Positions 44,189-53,645 of a stretch of 64,000 nucleotides of DNA are shown one piece after another. Below the pieces are notes generated by a model. The model made no database searches. It had not been told where the DNA came from and saw only the letters and a program-made list of their open reading frames with translations. The DNA lies in contig MHDU01000074.1 of assembly GCA_001803635.1 (NCBI GenBank), forward strand, positions 124,001-188,000, given 5' to 3'. The stretch comes from Nitrospirae bacterium GWB2_47_37. GTDB lineage: Bacteria > Nitrospirota > Thermodesulfovibrionia > Thermodesulfovibrionales > Dissulfurispiraceae. Within the stretch, counting starts at the first letter, position 1. Each line of letters begins with the position of its first letter. A program made the position numbers and the translations under genes.

Positions 44189-45418
44189 ATGAGGTTTTTG
44201 AAGACAGCTTTTGTTTTTGTATTTGTTTTGCTGATGAGCAATGCGGCGTTTGCTGCTTCCAAAAGCGAATGTCTGGATTGCCATAAGAAGGTTACCCCCG
44301 GCGTGGTAAAGCAACATATGGAAGGTAAGATGGCGAAGAAGGGCGTTGACTGCTCGTCCTGTCACGGCTCGGATCACAAGAAGATGGATGATTCGAAACT
44401 CGCGAAAATGCCTACCCCTGAAACCTGCGCCGGTTGCCATAAGACTCAGGTCGATCAATTCAAGAACGGAAAACATAACCTTGCATGGATTGCTTCAAGC
44501 TCCATGCCTATGATGGCGCACCAGCCCAAGGCTGTTACCGGAGAAGGATACAAGGGATGTTCGAGTTGTCATAAGATCGGCGCTAAGTCCGAGGCTGAAA
44601 AGAAGAATATCCGCTACGGACACGCGCAGTGCGATTCCTGCCACACGAGACATTCGTTTAAGAAGTCCGAAGCTCAGGATCCGAGGGCGTGCCAGACATG
44701 CCATATGGGATTTGACCATCCTCAGTGGGAGATGTGGTCTACTTCAAAGCACGGCACAATATGGCAAATAGAAGGGAAAGACGGCAAAAGGGCGCCTGTA
44801 TGCCAGACCTGCCATATGCAGAAGGGCGATCATAATGTAATGACCTCGTGGGGATTCCTTGCATTGCGCTTGCCTGAGGATGATAAAGACTGGCTTAACG
44901 ACAGGGTTGCCATCTTACAGGCTCTCGGCGTTCTCGACGGCAACGGCAAACCGACCGCGCGGCTCGATCTGGTCAAGGCGGGCAAGGTAGCGCGTCTGAC
45001 AAAGGAGGAGTTCCAAAAAGAGCGGGACAAGATGACGAATGTCTGCGCTACATGTCACGGGAAATCCTATGCCAAAAAGCAGCTTGATGAGGCGGACCTT
45101 GTGATTAAGGACGTAGACAAGATTTTTGCGGAGGCCATAAGAATAGTGCAGGGGCTTTATAAAGACGGCATCCTCAAAAAGCCTGCGGGCTGGACATTCG
45201 CTCCCGACCTCCTTCAGTTCTACGAGGCAAAGAGTTCGGTAGAGCAGGAACTGCATCGCATGTTCCTCGAATACAGGATGAGGACATTTCAGGGCGCGTT
45301 CCACATGAATCCGGATTATATGCACTGGTACGGATGGGCGCCTATGAAAGAGACCCTACAGAAGATTAAAGACGAGGCGGCAAAGCTGAGGGCCGAAAAG
45401 GCATCGGCAAAACATTAA
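44189..45418 (+). CDS. Octahaem cytochrome c, hydroxylamine oxidoreductase-like
   Basis: This 409-residue protein has a signal peptide (1-22) and eight CxxCH haem sites (CLDCH 28, CSSCH 55, CAGCH 80, CSSCH 124, CDSCH 148, CQTCH 168, CQTCH 205, CATCH about 288). The C-terminal part (EYRMRTFQGAFHMNPDY, HWYGWAPMKETLQ) is that of the HAO family. In anaerobes such proteins reduce nitrite or hydroxylamine. The tyrosine that cross-links the active haem in oxidising HAO could not be assigned. No membrane quinol partner is encoded beside it. A terminator follows. Confidence 0.88.
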   Translation: MRFLKTAFVFVFVLLMSNAAFAASKSECLDCHKKVTPGVVKQHMEGKMAKKGVDCSSCHGSDHKKMDDSKLAKMPTPETCAGCHKTQVDQFKNGKHNLAWIASSSMPMMAHQPKAVTGEGYKGCSSCHKIGAKSEAEKKNIRYGHAQCDSCHTRHSFKKSEAQDPRACQTCHMGFDHPQWEMWSTSKHGTIWQIEGKDGKRAPVCQTCHMQKGDHNVMTSWGFLALRLPEDDKDWLNDRVAILQALGVLDGNGKPTARLDLVKAGKVARLTKEEFQKERDKMTNVCATCHGKSYAKKQLDEADLVIKDVDKIFAEAIRIVQGLYKDGILKKPAGWTFAPDLLQFYEAKSSVEQELHRMFLEYRMRTFQGAFHMNPDYMHWYGWAPMKETLQKIKDEAAKLRAEKASAKH

Positions 45419-45430
45419 TCTCAACAAAAA

Positions 45431-45460
45431 AGAGGGGATGGCAGCATCCCCTCTTTTTTT
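45431..45460. terminator. Bidirectional intrinsic terminator
   Basis: Stem AGAGGGGATG (45431-45440) and CATCCCCTCT (45445-45454), loop GCAG, with T-run to 45460 on the plus strand and an A-run before it that serves the minus strand. It separates the converging cytochrome and XRE genes. Confidence 0.9.
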
Positions 45461-45471
45461 GTAAAGACAAA

Positions 45472-45822
45472 TTAAATTTTCTCAATGCCCGACAAAAGCC
45501 CTTTTGCAGCGGATAGGAATATAAGCTGTTTCTTTTTGCCGAGATTTCTCAACTGACTGAGCATGACGGCAATCTCGTTCTCGATTTTTATATCAGCTTT
45601 GTCCGATGGGATATTTATGAGGTCTGAAATCTGAATATTTAATGCTTTTGCTATCATGTAATAACTGTAAATGGAAGCGTTAACTTTACCCTGCTCTATA
45701 TTGCTTATGTATGTAGGATGAAGCCCTGCCATTTCTGCAAGTTTTTCCTGCGAAAGTTTCCTTGTTTTTCTGACCATCATTACTTTTTTACCGAGGGATT
45801 TAAGTAGGTCTTTCGAATTCAT
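45472..45822 (-). CDS. XRE-family transcriptional regulator
   Basis: This 116-residue protein has an N-terminal lambda-repressor-like HTH (VRKTRKLSQEKLAEMAG, LHPTYISNIEQGKVNASIYS) and a helical C-terminal half that may dimerise. It is divergent from the PilZ gene at 45998. An inverted repeat between them (45865-45899) is a likely binding site, so it probably represses itself and that gene. Confidence 0.85.
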   Translation of the reverse strand: MNSKDLLKSLGKKVMMVRKTRKLSQEKLAEMAGLHPTYISNIEQGKVNASIYSYYMIAKALNIQISDLINIPSDKADIKIENEIAVMLSQLRNLGKKKQLIFLSAAKGLLSGIEKI

Positions 45823-45864
45823 GATTATAGAGAATAAACGAAAACGAGGAAAACATTAATATTC

Positions 45865-45910
45865 AATAGTCTATATTTTTCTTGACATGATAGACTATTT
45901 ATGATATTTT
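45865..45910 (+). promoter_or_regulatory. Promoter with AATAGTCTA/TAGACTATT operator
   Basis: Perfect 9-base inverted repeats at 45865-45873 and 45891-45899 bracket TTGACA (45882-45887). TATTTT lies 17 bases further (45905-45910). The layout suits repression by the divergent XRE protein. Confidence 0.6.
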
Positions 45911-45997
45911 CTTATAGAATATAGCGTAAAGACTAAAGAAGTTGTTTATTGCCTAAATTAACATGACGTTTATTCTGTATCAGCATAGGGTGAGAAT

Positions 45998-46621
45998 ATG
46001 AAACAAAACAGTTTCCATGTAGGCGCAAATATCAGCATAGAGATGGTCAGCAGTTACGACCGCATTCCCGCAACGTTAGTAGGATGGGACGAGGGGGCAT
46101 TTATCATCGCGAAGAGCAGTCAATTTAAAGACCTTCAGCTTTCATCTCAGGATTGTTGTAAAGTCAGATTCGTAAAAGACGGCGTTGCATACGGATTTCA
46201 GACGTACACGCTCAATATGAGTTATTTTCCCGCTCCGGTGCTATTTTTGAAGTATCCTGAGGCAGTTGAAAGCATGCCGCTTAGAAAGTCCAAAAGATTA
46301 AAGACCAAGATGCCGGCAAAAGTCACGAAAAAGAACGGAAAAGGCAATGATTCGGACAGTGACGCTAAAATTCTTGATTTGAGCGCGACAGGGTGCTTTA
46401 TAGAGACCGTTGCCAATAGGTTCATGACGACGGATGAAAGTTTTTATCTGACATTCATGATCCTCGACAAGAACATAGAAGCAGACTGCGTCGTGAGAAA
46501 TATCAGGAAAGCAGACGGCAGGTATTTTATCGGAGCCGAATTCAACAGCATCCCGCCGGATAAGAAAGAAATGCTGCATTCATTTGTCGACATGTTCGCC
46601 GCCGAAGAACAATATCTCTAA
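45998..46621 (+). CDS. PilZ-domain c-di-GMP receptor protein
   Basis: This 207-residue protein has an N-terminal YcgR-like domain (ISIEMVSSYDRIPATLVGWD ... YGFQTYTLNM) and a PilZ domain from about 95: RKSKRLKTKMP and LDLSATGCFIE, the RxxxR and DxSxxG c-di-GMP-binding motifs. It would pass c-di-GMP level to a target such as motility. An HD-GYP gene follows 21 bases later, probably in the same transcript. Confidence 0.88.
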   Translation: MKQNSFHVGANISIEMVSSYDRIPATLVGWDEGAFIIAKSSQFKDLQLSSQDCCKVRFVKDGVAYGFQTYTLNMSYFPAPVLFLKYPEAVESMPLRKSKRLKTKMPAKVTKKNGKGNDSDSDAKILDLSATGCFIETVANRFMTTDESFYLTFMILDKNIEADCVVRNIRKADGRYFIGAEFNSIPPDKKEMLHSFVDMFAAEEQYL

Positions 46622-46642
46622 ACATTCAAAGGTGATGAAACA

Positions 46643-47713
46643 ATGGCAATGAAATACAGAATAATCGACCATGACCGTCCGGCGGCATTCACCGAGGTAA
46701 AGAAAAGGCCGGCCGACGACGCTGCAACCGAGGCAGTCCGGCTAAAAGAATTTTCCCACCGTAAAAGCACGTTTTTTAACATAGCAAGGAATTCCATTTT
46801 CCCCGGCACCACGATAAACTTCAGCCTTTACACGCAGAAGATAAGGGATTTTGAAGTCTTTGTCAGCGCCGACAATGAGAAACCTGTCCTTATAGGCGAC
46901 GATACGATGCAGAATATTTTTCAGACACCCTCGGAATTGGTCATAGAAAATAATGCCGTTCCCGCCTATAACAAATACCTGAACTCCTTAATGGATACCT
47001 CCAACCTGCCCGAAGACGAGGCCATATACAGGAAAGCGGTTGTCATAAAAGAAAACTCCAAAGTTGTAATGAAAGACCTCCTTGACGACCCGAGGAGCGG
47101 GGAAAAGATAAAAGAGGTAAAAAACGCCGTCGGCTCCATAACGGACTCATTGCTCGAAAATATAGACCTCATTTATTCAATGCTATCCTTGACCAAATAC
47201 GACTATTACACATACACCCATTGCGTCAATGTAGCAGTGTTGAGCGTCGGATTGGGCATTGCAGTAGGCGGAATGACCGGAGAAGAATTAAAGACCCTCG
47301 GCACAGGAGCAATGCTCCATGACGTAGGGAAAACAGTTATCGCGCCCGAGATACTCAACAAGCAGGGCAGCCTTGACGCCTACGAATACAGGGCGCTTCA
47401 GGAGCATGTGAAAGAAGGGGAGAAACTGCTGCGGGAGTCAAAAGAGATATTGCCGGAAGCATACGGCCCAGTTACGCAACATCATGAAAAGCTGTCCGGC
47501 AAGGGGTATCCTTACGGGCTGCGCGGCGAAGAGATAAGCCTGTTCGGGAGGATAACCGGCATAGCGGATTGTTACGACGCACTTACAACGAAGCGGTCAT
47601 ATAAACAGGCGTTCAGCCCTTACGAGGCATTGAAAGTCGTGTCAAAGGAAAAAGAAAACTATGATCCCGATCTCCTGATGGAATTTATAAAGATGCTCGG
47701 CAAGGTGAAGTAG
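46643..47713 (+). CDS. HD-GYP domain phosphodiesterase
   Basis: The 356-residue protein has an N-terminal region (1-150) without a named domain and an HD-GYP domain: YTHCVNVAVLSVGLG, AMLHDVGKTVIAPEILNK, VTQHHEKLSGKGYPYGL and GIADCYDALTTKRSYK. Metal and GYP residues are intact, so c-di-GMP breakdown is expected. It sits beside a PilZ protein. The N-terminal half resembles that of other HD-GYP proteins of the DUF3391 kind only loosely. Confidence 0.9.
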   Translation: MAMKYRIIDHDRPAAFTEVKKRPADDAATEAVRLKEFSHRKSTFFNIARNSIFPGTTINFSLYTQKIRDFEVFVSADNEKPVLIGDDTMQNIFQTPSELVIENNAVPAYNKYLNSLMDTSNLPEDEAIYRKAVVIKENSKVVMKDLLDDPRSGEKIKEVKNAVGSITDSLLENIDLIYSMLSLTKYDYYTYTHCVNVAVLSVGLGIAVGGMTGEELKTLGTGAMLHDVGKTVIAPEILNKQGSLDAYEYRALQEHVKEGEKLLRESKEILPEAYGPVTQHHEKLSGKGYPYGLRGEEISLFGRITGIADCYDALTTKRSYKQAFSPYEALKVVSKEKENYDPDLLMEFIKMLGKVK

Positions 47714-47726
47714 AGGGGAGGGTATG

Positions 47727-47927
47727 ATGAGCCAAAAAATAATAATTGAGAGGTGCAAAGGTTGTTATGCAACGGAGAATTGTTTGTTTTTATTTGAAAG
47801 CCGCAAGTTTTGCGGCGGGCCATTTGAAAGCGTACAAAGGCACATGGAAGTTATCAAGACCTGCGTAGGGAAGTCCGACGGCAAGCGATCATCGTCTTAT
47901 AAAAAGGATCGGAAGGCAACTCAGTGA
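47727..47927 (+). CDS. Small cysteine-containing protein, unknown
   Basis: This protein has 66 residues from ATG 47727, 5 bases after GGGAGG (47724 also possible). Cysteines fall in IERCKGCYATENCLFLF and RKFCGGPF, with a further one in IKTCVG, so a metal site is possible. The tail is lysine-rich. It follows the HD-GYP gene closely and may be co-expressed. No family is recognised. Confidence 0.5.
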   Translation: MSQKIIIERCKGCYATENCLFLFESRKFCGGPFESVQRHMEVIKTCVGKSDGKRSSSYKKDRKATQ

Positions 47928-48031
47928 TGAGGTAATTGCAGATTGAATATGCCAAAAAGGTAGAAAAGGACCGGCATTTAATTTAACTGCAGACGTTTTA
48001 ATGAGCGAAGGACATTAAAGGAGATGTGCTT

Positions 48032-48490
48032 ATGAGATGGAGTGTGCTGTTTATCTCAGCGGCGATATTAGCAGTAACCTCAACCATGACAGGCATTTTT
48101 AAATTCAAAGTTTCGACGATTGAAGGCATAAAAACAGAATTGGAAACACCATTGGAAAATAAAAACTCTCTAAATAAAAACAAAGATATAACGGAGCCGT
48201 ATGACACGAAGACTGAGGAAAACGCCGCTAAAATAAAAGACAGTATGTTTTTGAAGGATAAGACATTGATGGAGGCAAATGAGCATTTAAATAGAGAGGC
48301 CGACCGGCAGGGATTCTCCGAAGAAAAAAAGGCTGAAATAATAAAAACATTTGAAAGGCTTTCACGGCATATGCCTGCGAAGGAGGCGTATAAACTGATT
48401 TTAATAAGATTCAACCTGATAGATATAGAGAAATTCAAAGAAGCAGGGAACTCCGATTATGAAAAGTCAGTGGGGGTAATGTCGAGATGA
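48032..48490 (+). CDS. Exported helical protein, paralogue of the 469 gene
   Basis: The protein has 152 residues from ATG 48032, 8 bases after AAAGGAG. A signal-like segment (1-22) and a variable linker (25-75) are followed by READRQGFSEEKKAEIIKTF and MPAKEAYKLILIRFNLIDIE, which match the protein at 469 at most positions. A -24-like sequence (CCGGCATTTAATTT, 47971) lies upstream but lacks the -12 GC. It shares with the 469 gene the nearby presence of a Fis-type sequence, so a whole module seems duplicated. Confidence 0.55.
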   Translation: MRWSVLFISAAILAVTSTMTGIFKFKVSTIEGIKTELETPLENKNSLNKNKDITEPYDTKTEENAAKIKDSMFLKDKTLMEANEHLNREADRQGFSEEKKAEIIKTFERLSRHMPAKEAYKLILIRFNLIDIEKFKEAGNSDYEKSVGVMSR

Positions 48491-48517
48491 TATTGATAAA
48501 TAGGAGGTGTTTAAAAA

Positions 48518-48709
48518 ATGAACTGTGAGGCTGTGTATTTGGAGGAAGCGGACAGGGTAGTGTGCGGCAAGCAGGGCAGCATGTTTCTTTTCAGCAGCGA
48601 CCTGATACCGGAAGATATTAAAAAACAGAATATGGCCTCCGGCAAATGCGAACAATGCGAAGGCATGAAAAAGGCTATGGAAGATGCAAAAAAGAAAAAA
48701 TGGCAATAG
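48518..48709 (+). CDS. Small CxxC protein, unknown
   Basis: This protein has 63 residues, with cysteines in MNCEAVYLEE, RVVCGKQGS and a CEQCEG pair near the end. GGAGGTG precedes the ATG. The lysine-rich tail ends just before the degenerate Fis-type frame. No known family. It may bind metal or nucleic acid. Confidence 0.5.
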   Translation: MNCEAVYLEEADRVVCGKQGSMFLFSSDLIPEDIKKQNMASGKCEQCEGMKKAMEDAKKKKWQ

Positions 48710-48712
48710 GCT

Positions 48713-48919
48713 TAAAGAGAGTTCGAAAAAAATAAGATTAAAAAATCATATGAGCTTTTTCCTTTAAAGAAGGCTGTAATGACCGTTGAGAAAACCTCTA
48801 TAAAAAAAGCATTGGAGATAACGGAATGGAACAAATCAAAGGCGGCATTAATGCTGGAAATCGATTACAAGACCCTGCCTGCAAAGATTAAGGGATATAG
48901 GATTGTCAGGTCTGTTTGA
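48713..48919 (+). pseudogene. Fis-type HTH fragment without a normal start codon
   Basis: The frame between the stop at 48713 and the stop at 48917 reads SYELFPLKKAVMTVEKTSIK, then EWNKSKAALMLEIDYKTLP and KIKGYRI, matching the Fis domain at 1266. No ATG or GTG with a ribosome site precedes the conserved lead-in; the first ATG (48779) would remove it. LP replaces LL in YKTLL. It is probably decaying, or starts at an unusual codon such as ATT 48737. Confidence 0.6.
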
Positions 48920-48936
48920 CAATTTCACGGCCTGTA

Positions 48937-51015
48937 TCAATTCAATTTTGAAAAATCTGCCGTCTGCAATGCGATGTCCCGGATAGTCTTAATCAATGAA
49001 AGGCGGTTGTTTTTTATTTCTTCATTTTTGTCCATGACGAGGACTTTGTCGAAGAAATTATTGATAGGTTCCTTCAGTTTTTTCAGCGCGCTTATTGCTT
49101 CATAATATTCAGAGCCCGATACGAGAGATTCTATTTCGGTTTTTGCGGCTTTTGCCGAAGCGTACAATATTTTCTCTTCCTCAGCCGACAACAACTTCTC
49201 TTTCAATTCTACGGTTTCGCCTTTCGGCGCAATATTATTTATCCTTTTGATCGCAAGGAGGAACGGCTCATAATCGTCATCTTCTTTGAGTCTCATCAAG
49301 GCATCGAGCCTCTCCCTTAATGTATACACCGGCCGGCTATTTGCGTAATGCAATACCGACTGAACAGCGTCTTGAGGGTATCCGGAGGATGCAAGGATTT
49401 GTTCTATCCTCTGTTCGAAAAAGGCTGCGATGCTTGAGAGCACGGCGTTCTTATTGTCGATTCCGCATAGCCGGAGAGATTCGTTAAACAATTCATAAAT
49501 AGTAAGAGGGAATTTTTTCTCCGTTAGTATGGCGATAATACCTATAGCCTGCCTCCTGAGAGCGAAAGGGTCTTCGGTTCCTGTGGGCATCAGTCCGATC
49601 CCGAAGAACGAGGTGAGGTTGTCGATTTTATCGGCAAGGCTTACGATAGAGCCGATTTCGGATGAAGGAACTGCATCTCCGGAAAAGGCAGGCTTATAAT
49701 GCTCCGATATTGCTTTTGCAATTTCTTCGGTATATCCGTCATTTATAGCGTAATAGCCGCCCATGATTCCCTGAATCTCCGGAAATTCTCCTACCACGCC
49801 GGAGATAAGATCGGTTTTGCATAAGATAGCTGCGGTGTGTATACCTTCTTTTTTCCCCGGCAGGCATTTGTCTGCAGTGGAAGCCGCTATCGCCGCCATA
49901 CGCATGACTTTATCATAAATAGTGCCGAGCTTTTCGTGGTAAATGACCTTTTTCAGGCCTTCGAGTTTTTCCTTCAAAGGAATCCGCTTGTCGTCCTCAT
50001 AATAAAAACGGGCGTCTTCGAACCTCGCCTTTATGACTTTTTCAGCGCCTCTTTTGATCGTTTCGGCATTGTCCTGTTTTGTATTGCTTACGATAATGAA
50101 ATAATTTACGAGTCCGCCTCCGGCGTCCTGCAATGCAAAATATTTCTGGTGCCCCTTCATGACGGTTATAAGCAGTTCTTTAGGCAGATAAAGGTATTCC
50201 GCCGGGAATGTTGCAAGCACGGGAACGGGATATTCCACGAGGTTTGTTACGTGCCGGAGCAGTTCTTCGTCTTCTATAATTACGGCATTCGCCGATGAAG
50301 CTAATTTTTTTGTACCGTCCCGTATTATTTTTTCTCTTTCATCGGGATCGAGGATTATGAAATTATTCTTCAGCAGATTAATGTACGCGCGGCAGTCTTT
50401 TACCTCAAAGGCCGCGGGAGAAAGAAATCTGTGTCCCCGCGTCATGTTGTCGCTTTTCAGACCGTCTACCTCAAAGGCTATTTTTTTATTGCTATACGTC
50501 GCCAGTATCCAGTGTATCGGACGCGCGAACCTGAGGCTGCCGTTTCCCCACCTCATGGATTTCGGAAAATTTAAAGATAGGATCAGTTTAGGCAGTATTT
50601 CCGGAAGGACGTGTTCCGTCTGCTGCGATGCCTCTTTGATTAAGGCAGTTAGATAAGTCCCTTTGCCTTTTTCTTTTTTGAGCAATTCTTCGATTTTCAA
50701 GCCGTGCGTTTTTGCAAATGCCTCCGCCGCCCTGGTAGGTTTTCCGTCTTTATCGAATGCGGCATTGACCGGAGGTCCCCATACCTCTTTTTCAGAGGCT
50801 CCCTGTAATGGAGCCAAGTCCGCAATAAGAGACAATCTCCTCGGCGTCGCATAGGTCTTTATGGAATTGAAAGGGACTCTGTATTCGGAGAATATCCTTT
50901 CCGAATTTTCCTTGAGTTTGACGATAGTTTCCGGCAGGAACCTTGCAGGAATCTCTTCGGTTCCTATTTCTAAAAGCAATATATGTTCCGCGTTGTTCGT
51001 ATTTTGCATAATCAT
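48937..51015 (-). CDS. glyS: Glycyl-tRNA synthetase beta subunit
   Basis: The 692-residue protein starts at the ATG ending 51015, overlapping the glyQ stop; ATG at 51009 has better spacing to AGGGAA. The family opening is [19 protein letters not shown]. Also seen: [28 protein letters not shown], and the C-terminal anticodon-binding helices ([20 protein letters not shown]). It joins glycine to tRNA-Gly with the alpha subunit. Length is normal. Confidence 0.96.
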   Translation of the reverse strand: MIMQNTNNAEHILLLEIGTEEIPARFLPETIVKLKENSERIFSEYRVPFNSIKTYATPRRLSLIADLAPLQGASEKEVWGPPVNAAFDKDGKPTRAAEAFAKTHGLKIEELLKKEKGKGTYLTALIKEASQQTEHVLPEILPKLILSLNFPKSMRWGNGSLRFARPIHWILATYSNKKIAFEVDGLKSDNMTRGHRFLSPAAFEVKDCRAYINLLKNNFIILDPDEREKIIRDGTKKLASSANAVIIEDEELLRHVTNLVEYPVPVLATFPAEYLYLPKELLITVMKGHQKYFALQDAGGGLVNYFIIVSNTKQDNAETIKRGAEKVIKARFEDARFYYEDDKRIPLKEKLEGLKKVIYHEKLGTIYDKVMRMAAIAASTADKCLPGKKEGIHTAAILCKTDLISGVVGEFPEIQGIMGGYYAINDGYTEEIAKAISEHYKPAFSGDAVPSSEIGSIVSLADKIDNLTSFFGIGLMPTGTEDPFALRRQAIGIIAILTEKKFPLTIYELFNESLRLCGIDNKNAVLSSIAAFFEQRIEQILASSGYPQDAVQSVLHYANSRPVYTLRERLDALMRLKEDDDYEPFLLAIKRINNIAPKGETVELKEKLLSAEEEKILYASAKAAKTEIESLVSGSEYYEAISALKKLKEPINNFFDKVLVMDKNEEIKNNRLSLIKTIRDIALQTADFSKLN

Positions 51016-51881
51016 TTCCCTAAAAGCGGGAATCCCATTTCCTCTCTCTGTTTGAAAAACGCCTCGGCGCATACTTTTGCGAGCGCCCGCACCCTTGCTA
51101 TATAACCGGTTCTTTCCGTTACGGACAGCACGCCCCGCGCATCGAGCAGGTTAAAGGTATGAGAGCATTTCAGGCAAAACTCGTAGGCGGGAAGCACCAG
51201 TCCCGTTTTATTCATCTTTTTCGATTCCTTTTCGTAGGCGTCGAATTGGTTTATCAACAGGTCGGTATCGGCATAGTCGAAATTGAACTTGGAAAACTCG
51301 ATCTCGTCCTGCTTGTGAATTTCTCCGTATTTGATTCCTTTACACCACTTCAGGTCAAAGATATTATCCGTTTCCTGAAGATACATGGCGATTCTCTCGA
51401 GCCCGTAAGTAATCTCGACGGAAACCGGCTTGAGGTCGATGCCTCCGACCTGCTGGAAATAAGTGAACTGCGTTATCTCCATGCCGTCAAGCCAGACCTC
51501 CCATCCGAGTCCCCATGCGCCGAGGGTAGGCGATTCCCAGTCGTCCTCCACAAAGCGGATATCGTGCCTTAAAGGGTCGATCCCGATATATGCAAGGCTT
51601 TCGAGATATAAATCCTGACTTTCGATAGGAGAAGGCTTTAATATGACCTGATACTGATAATAGTGTTGCAGCCTGTTGGGGTTTTCGCCGTACCTGCCGT
51701 CTGTCGGCCTTCTGGACGGCTCGACATAGGCCGTTTTCCACGGCTCCGGCCCGAGCACCCTAAAAAAGGTAGCCGGGTGAAAGGTTCCGGCGCCTACTTC
51801 CATGTCATATGGTTGAAGCAGCACGCAGCCTTTTTTTGCCCAAAATTCCTGCAATTTTAATATTAAATCCTGAAAATACAT
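51012..51881 (-). CDS. glyQ: Glycyl-tRNA synthetase alpha subunit
   Basis: The 289-residue protein opens [20 protein letters not shown] and has [40 protein letters not shown] and [10 protein letters not shown], all GlyQ marks. It carries the catalytic site for glycine activation. It overlaps glyS by 4 bases in an operon on the minus strand. Confidence 0.97.
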   Translation of the reverse strand: MYFQDLILKLQEFWAKKGCVLLQPYDMEVGAGTFHPATFFRVLGPEPWKTAYVEPSRRPTDGRYGENPNRLQHYYQYQVILKPSPIESQDLYLESLAYIGIDPLRHDIRFVEDDWESPTLGAWGLGWEVWLDGMEITQFTYFQQVGGIDLKPVSVEITYGLERIAMYLQETDNIFDLKWCKGIKYGEIHKQDEIEFSKFNFDYADTDLLINQFDAYEKESKKMNKTGLVLPAYEFCLKCSHTFNLLDARGVLSVTERTGYIARVRALAKVCAEAFFKQREEMGFPLLGK

Positions 51882-51959
51882 AGTTCCTTTTTTAGAAAAA
51901 ATGAATAAACATGTTATATAAAAGACGAATCCTTTGTCAAACTAAGGCCGGTCGCCGTG

Positions 51960-51989
51960 TTGACATAACTAAGATATGAGGCATATACT
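51960..51989 (+). promoter_or_regulatory. Promoter of the DEAD-box helicase gene
   Basis: TTGACA (51960-51965) and TATACT (51984-51989) with an 18-base spacer. The predicted start near 51996 gives a leader of about 93 bases containing a terminator-like hairpin. Confidence 0.65.
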
Positions 51990-52023
51990 GTATATTACAT
52001 GAATAAAGCTGAGTTTCAACGGT

Positions 52024-52059
52024 CCCTCAGAGGATTTTAAAGAAACCCTGAGGGTTTTT
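52024..52059 (+). terminator. Leader terminator / attenuator before deaD
   Basis: Stem CCCTCAG (52024-52030) and CTGAGGG (52048-52054) with a 17-base A-rich loop is followed by TTTTT. It lies between the promoter and the ATG at 52089, so full-length mRNA requires readthrough. Confidence 0.7.
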
Positions 52060-52088
52060 ATTTGTGAAATTAAGAATCGAGGTAGAAT

Positions 52089-53642
52089 ATGAAGTTTGAG
52101 GACTTTTCTTTAAGCAAAGAAGTATTGAAAGCCGTATCGGAAATGGGTTTTGAAGAGCCCACGCCGATTCAGGTTTCCGCTATACCCATGGCATTGAGCG
52201 GAGGAGACATCATAGGCCAGGCGCAGACAGGCACCGGAAAGACGGCGGCATTCGGGATCCCGATAGTTGAAAAATGTCAAAGAGGCAAAAATCTTTTCGC
52301 CATCATTCTCGAACCCACGAGAGAACTCGCGGTGCAGGTCGCTCAGGAGATTAACGAAATAGGAAAATCCAAGAAGATACGCGTGCTTCCGGTTTACGGC
52401 GGCACTTCCATAGAAAGGCAGATAAAGGCGCTGCAGAGGGGAGTCGATGTCGTTGTCGGAACTCCGGGACGGCTTATAGATCATCTGAACAGGGGAACGG
52501 TTTCCCTTGCGAATATAAGGATCGCGGTTCTCGATGAAGCGGATGAGATGCTTAACATGGGCTTTGTAGACGATATGGAAACGATACTTAAAAATACTCC
52601 GGCTGAAAGACAGACCCTTTTATTCTCGGCGACCATGCCCCAGCCCATAATGAACATCGCCAAGAGATACATGAAAAATCCGGAAAAGATAAGGGTAAAT
52701 ACCAAGGACGTAGTCGTCCCGAAGATAAAGCAGATATTTTACGAGGTAAGGGAAGAGGAGAAGGTAAACGCGCTTTCGAGACTGATAGATGTTGAAGATC
52801 CCGAGCTTGCCATTATATTCTGCCACACCAAGCGGGAAGTGGACGAGGTCGCCATGAAACTCGGCCAACTGGGGTATAACGCGGGCGCGCTTCATGGAGA
52901 TTATACTCAGGCTCGAAGGGACGAAGTTATGAATAAGTTCAAGAAGGGCATGCTCGATATACTTGTGGCAACGGACGTTGCCGCTCGCGGCCTCGACATA
53001 CAGAATGTTACGCATGTCATAAATTACAACATTCCCCAGAACCCCGATAGCTACATTCACAGGATCGGAAGGACGGGCAGGGCCGGAAAATCCGGGATGG
53101 CTATAACTCTCGTCAGTCCGAGGGAATATAGGCATTTAAGGCTTATAGAAAAGACTGCCCAGACAATAATCGACAGGAAGAGGCTGCCTTCGGCAAAAGA
53201 CGTTTTAGTGGCGCGCGAAAAAAACATTGTTAAGGATATATCCGAAATAATCGGCGAAAACAAACACGCGGGCTATATGGACATGGTCAGGGAGTTGTCC
53301 GAACAGCACAGTTTCGGCGAGATTGCGGCCGCGGCTATTTATGCGGCTTACGGCGAGATTAAAGAGGCGCCGGTACAAGAAAAATACGAAAAGCCGGGGA
53401 TGGTGCGTCTGTTCATGACTATCGGGAGAAAGGATAAGATAAAGGTGCCTGATCTGGTGAAGTCTATAGCGTCCGAGGCGCATATCCCTCACGGCAAGAT
53501 AGGAGATATAGACGTCCTCGACAAGTTTACCTTTATCGAAGTTCCGGAAGAACTTGCGGACAGGGTTATACGCTCCGTGGACGATATGGTTATGAAAGGC
53601 AGAAGGGTCAAGATCCAGAAGGCAAGGGCAAAGACAGCTTAA
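52089..53642 (+). CDS. deaD: DEAD-box ATP-dependent RNA helicase (DeaD/CsdA-like)
   Basis: This 517-residue protein has the Q motif (GFEEPTPIQVSAI), Walker A AQTGTGKTAAF, PTRELAVQV, TPGRLIDH, VLDEADEML, FSATMP, ATDVAARGLDI and HRIGRTGRAGK. A C-terminal DbpA-like RNA-binding domain (about 435-510, RLFMTIGRKDKIKVPDLVKS) directs it to structured RNA. It acts in ribosome assembly and mRNA decay, often at low temperature. Expression is likely attenuated in the leader. Confidence 0.94.
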   Translation: MKFEDFSLSKEVLKAVSEMGFEEPTPIQVSAIPMALSGGDIIGQAQTGTGKTAAFGIPIVEKCQRGKNLFAIILEPTRELAVQVAQEINEIGKSKKIRVLPVYGGTSIERQIKALQRGVDVVVGTPGRLIDHLNRGTVSLANIRIAVLDEADEMLNMGFVDDMETILKNTPAERQTLLFSATMPQPIMNIAKRYMKNPEKIRVNTKDVVVPKIKQIFYEVREEEKVNALSRLIDVEDPELAIIFCHTKREVDEVAMKLGQLGYNAGALHGDYTQARRDEVMNKFKKGMLDILVATDVAARGLDIQNVTHVINYNIPQNPDSYIHRIGRTGRAGKSGMAITLVSPREYRHLRLIEKTAQTIIDRKRLPSAKDVLVAREKNIVKDISEIIGENKHAGYMDMVRELSEQHSFGEIAAAAIYAAYGEIKEAPVQEKYEKPGMVRLFMTIGRKDKIKVPDLVKSIASEAHIPHGKIGDIDVLDKFTFIEVPEELADRVIRSVDDMVMKGRRVKIQKARAKTA

Positions 53643-53645
53643 CCG

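Noticed and set aside
47971-47986. Sigma54 promoter before 48032
   Set aside because: CCGGCATTTAATTT matches the -24 side, but the -12 GC is AA, and no dyad sits upstream.
48937-51060. Plus-strand frames opposite glyS (for example 49837-50298)
   Set aside because: These are shadows of the synthetase gene without start signals or domains.
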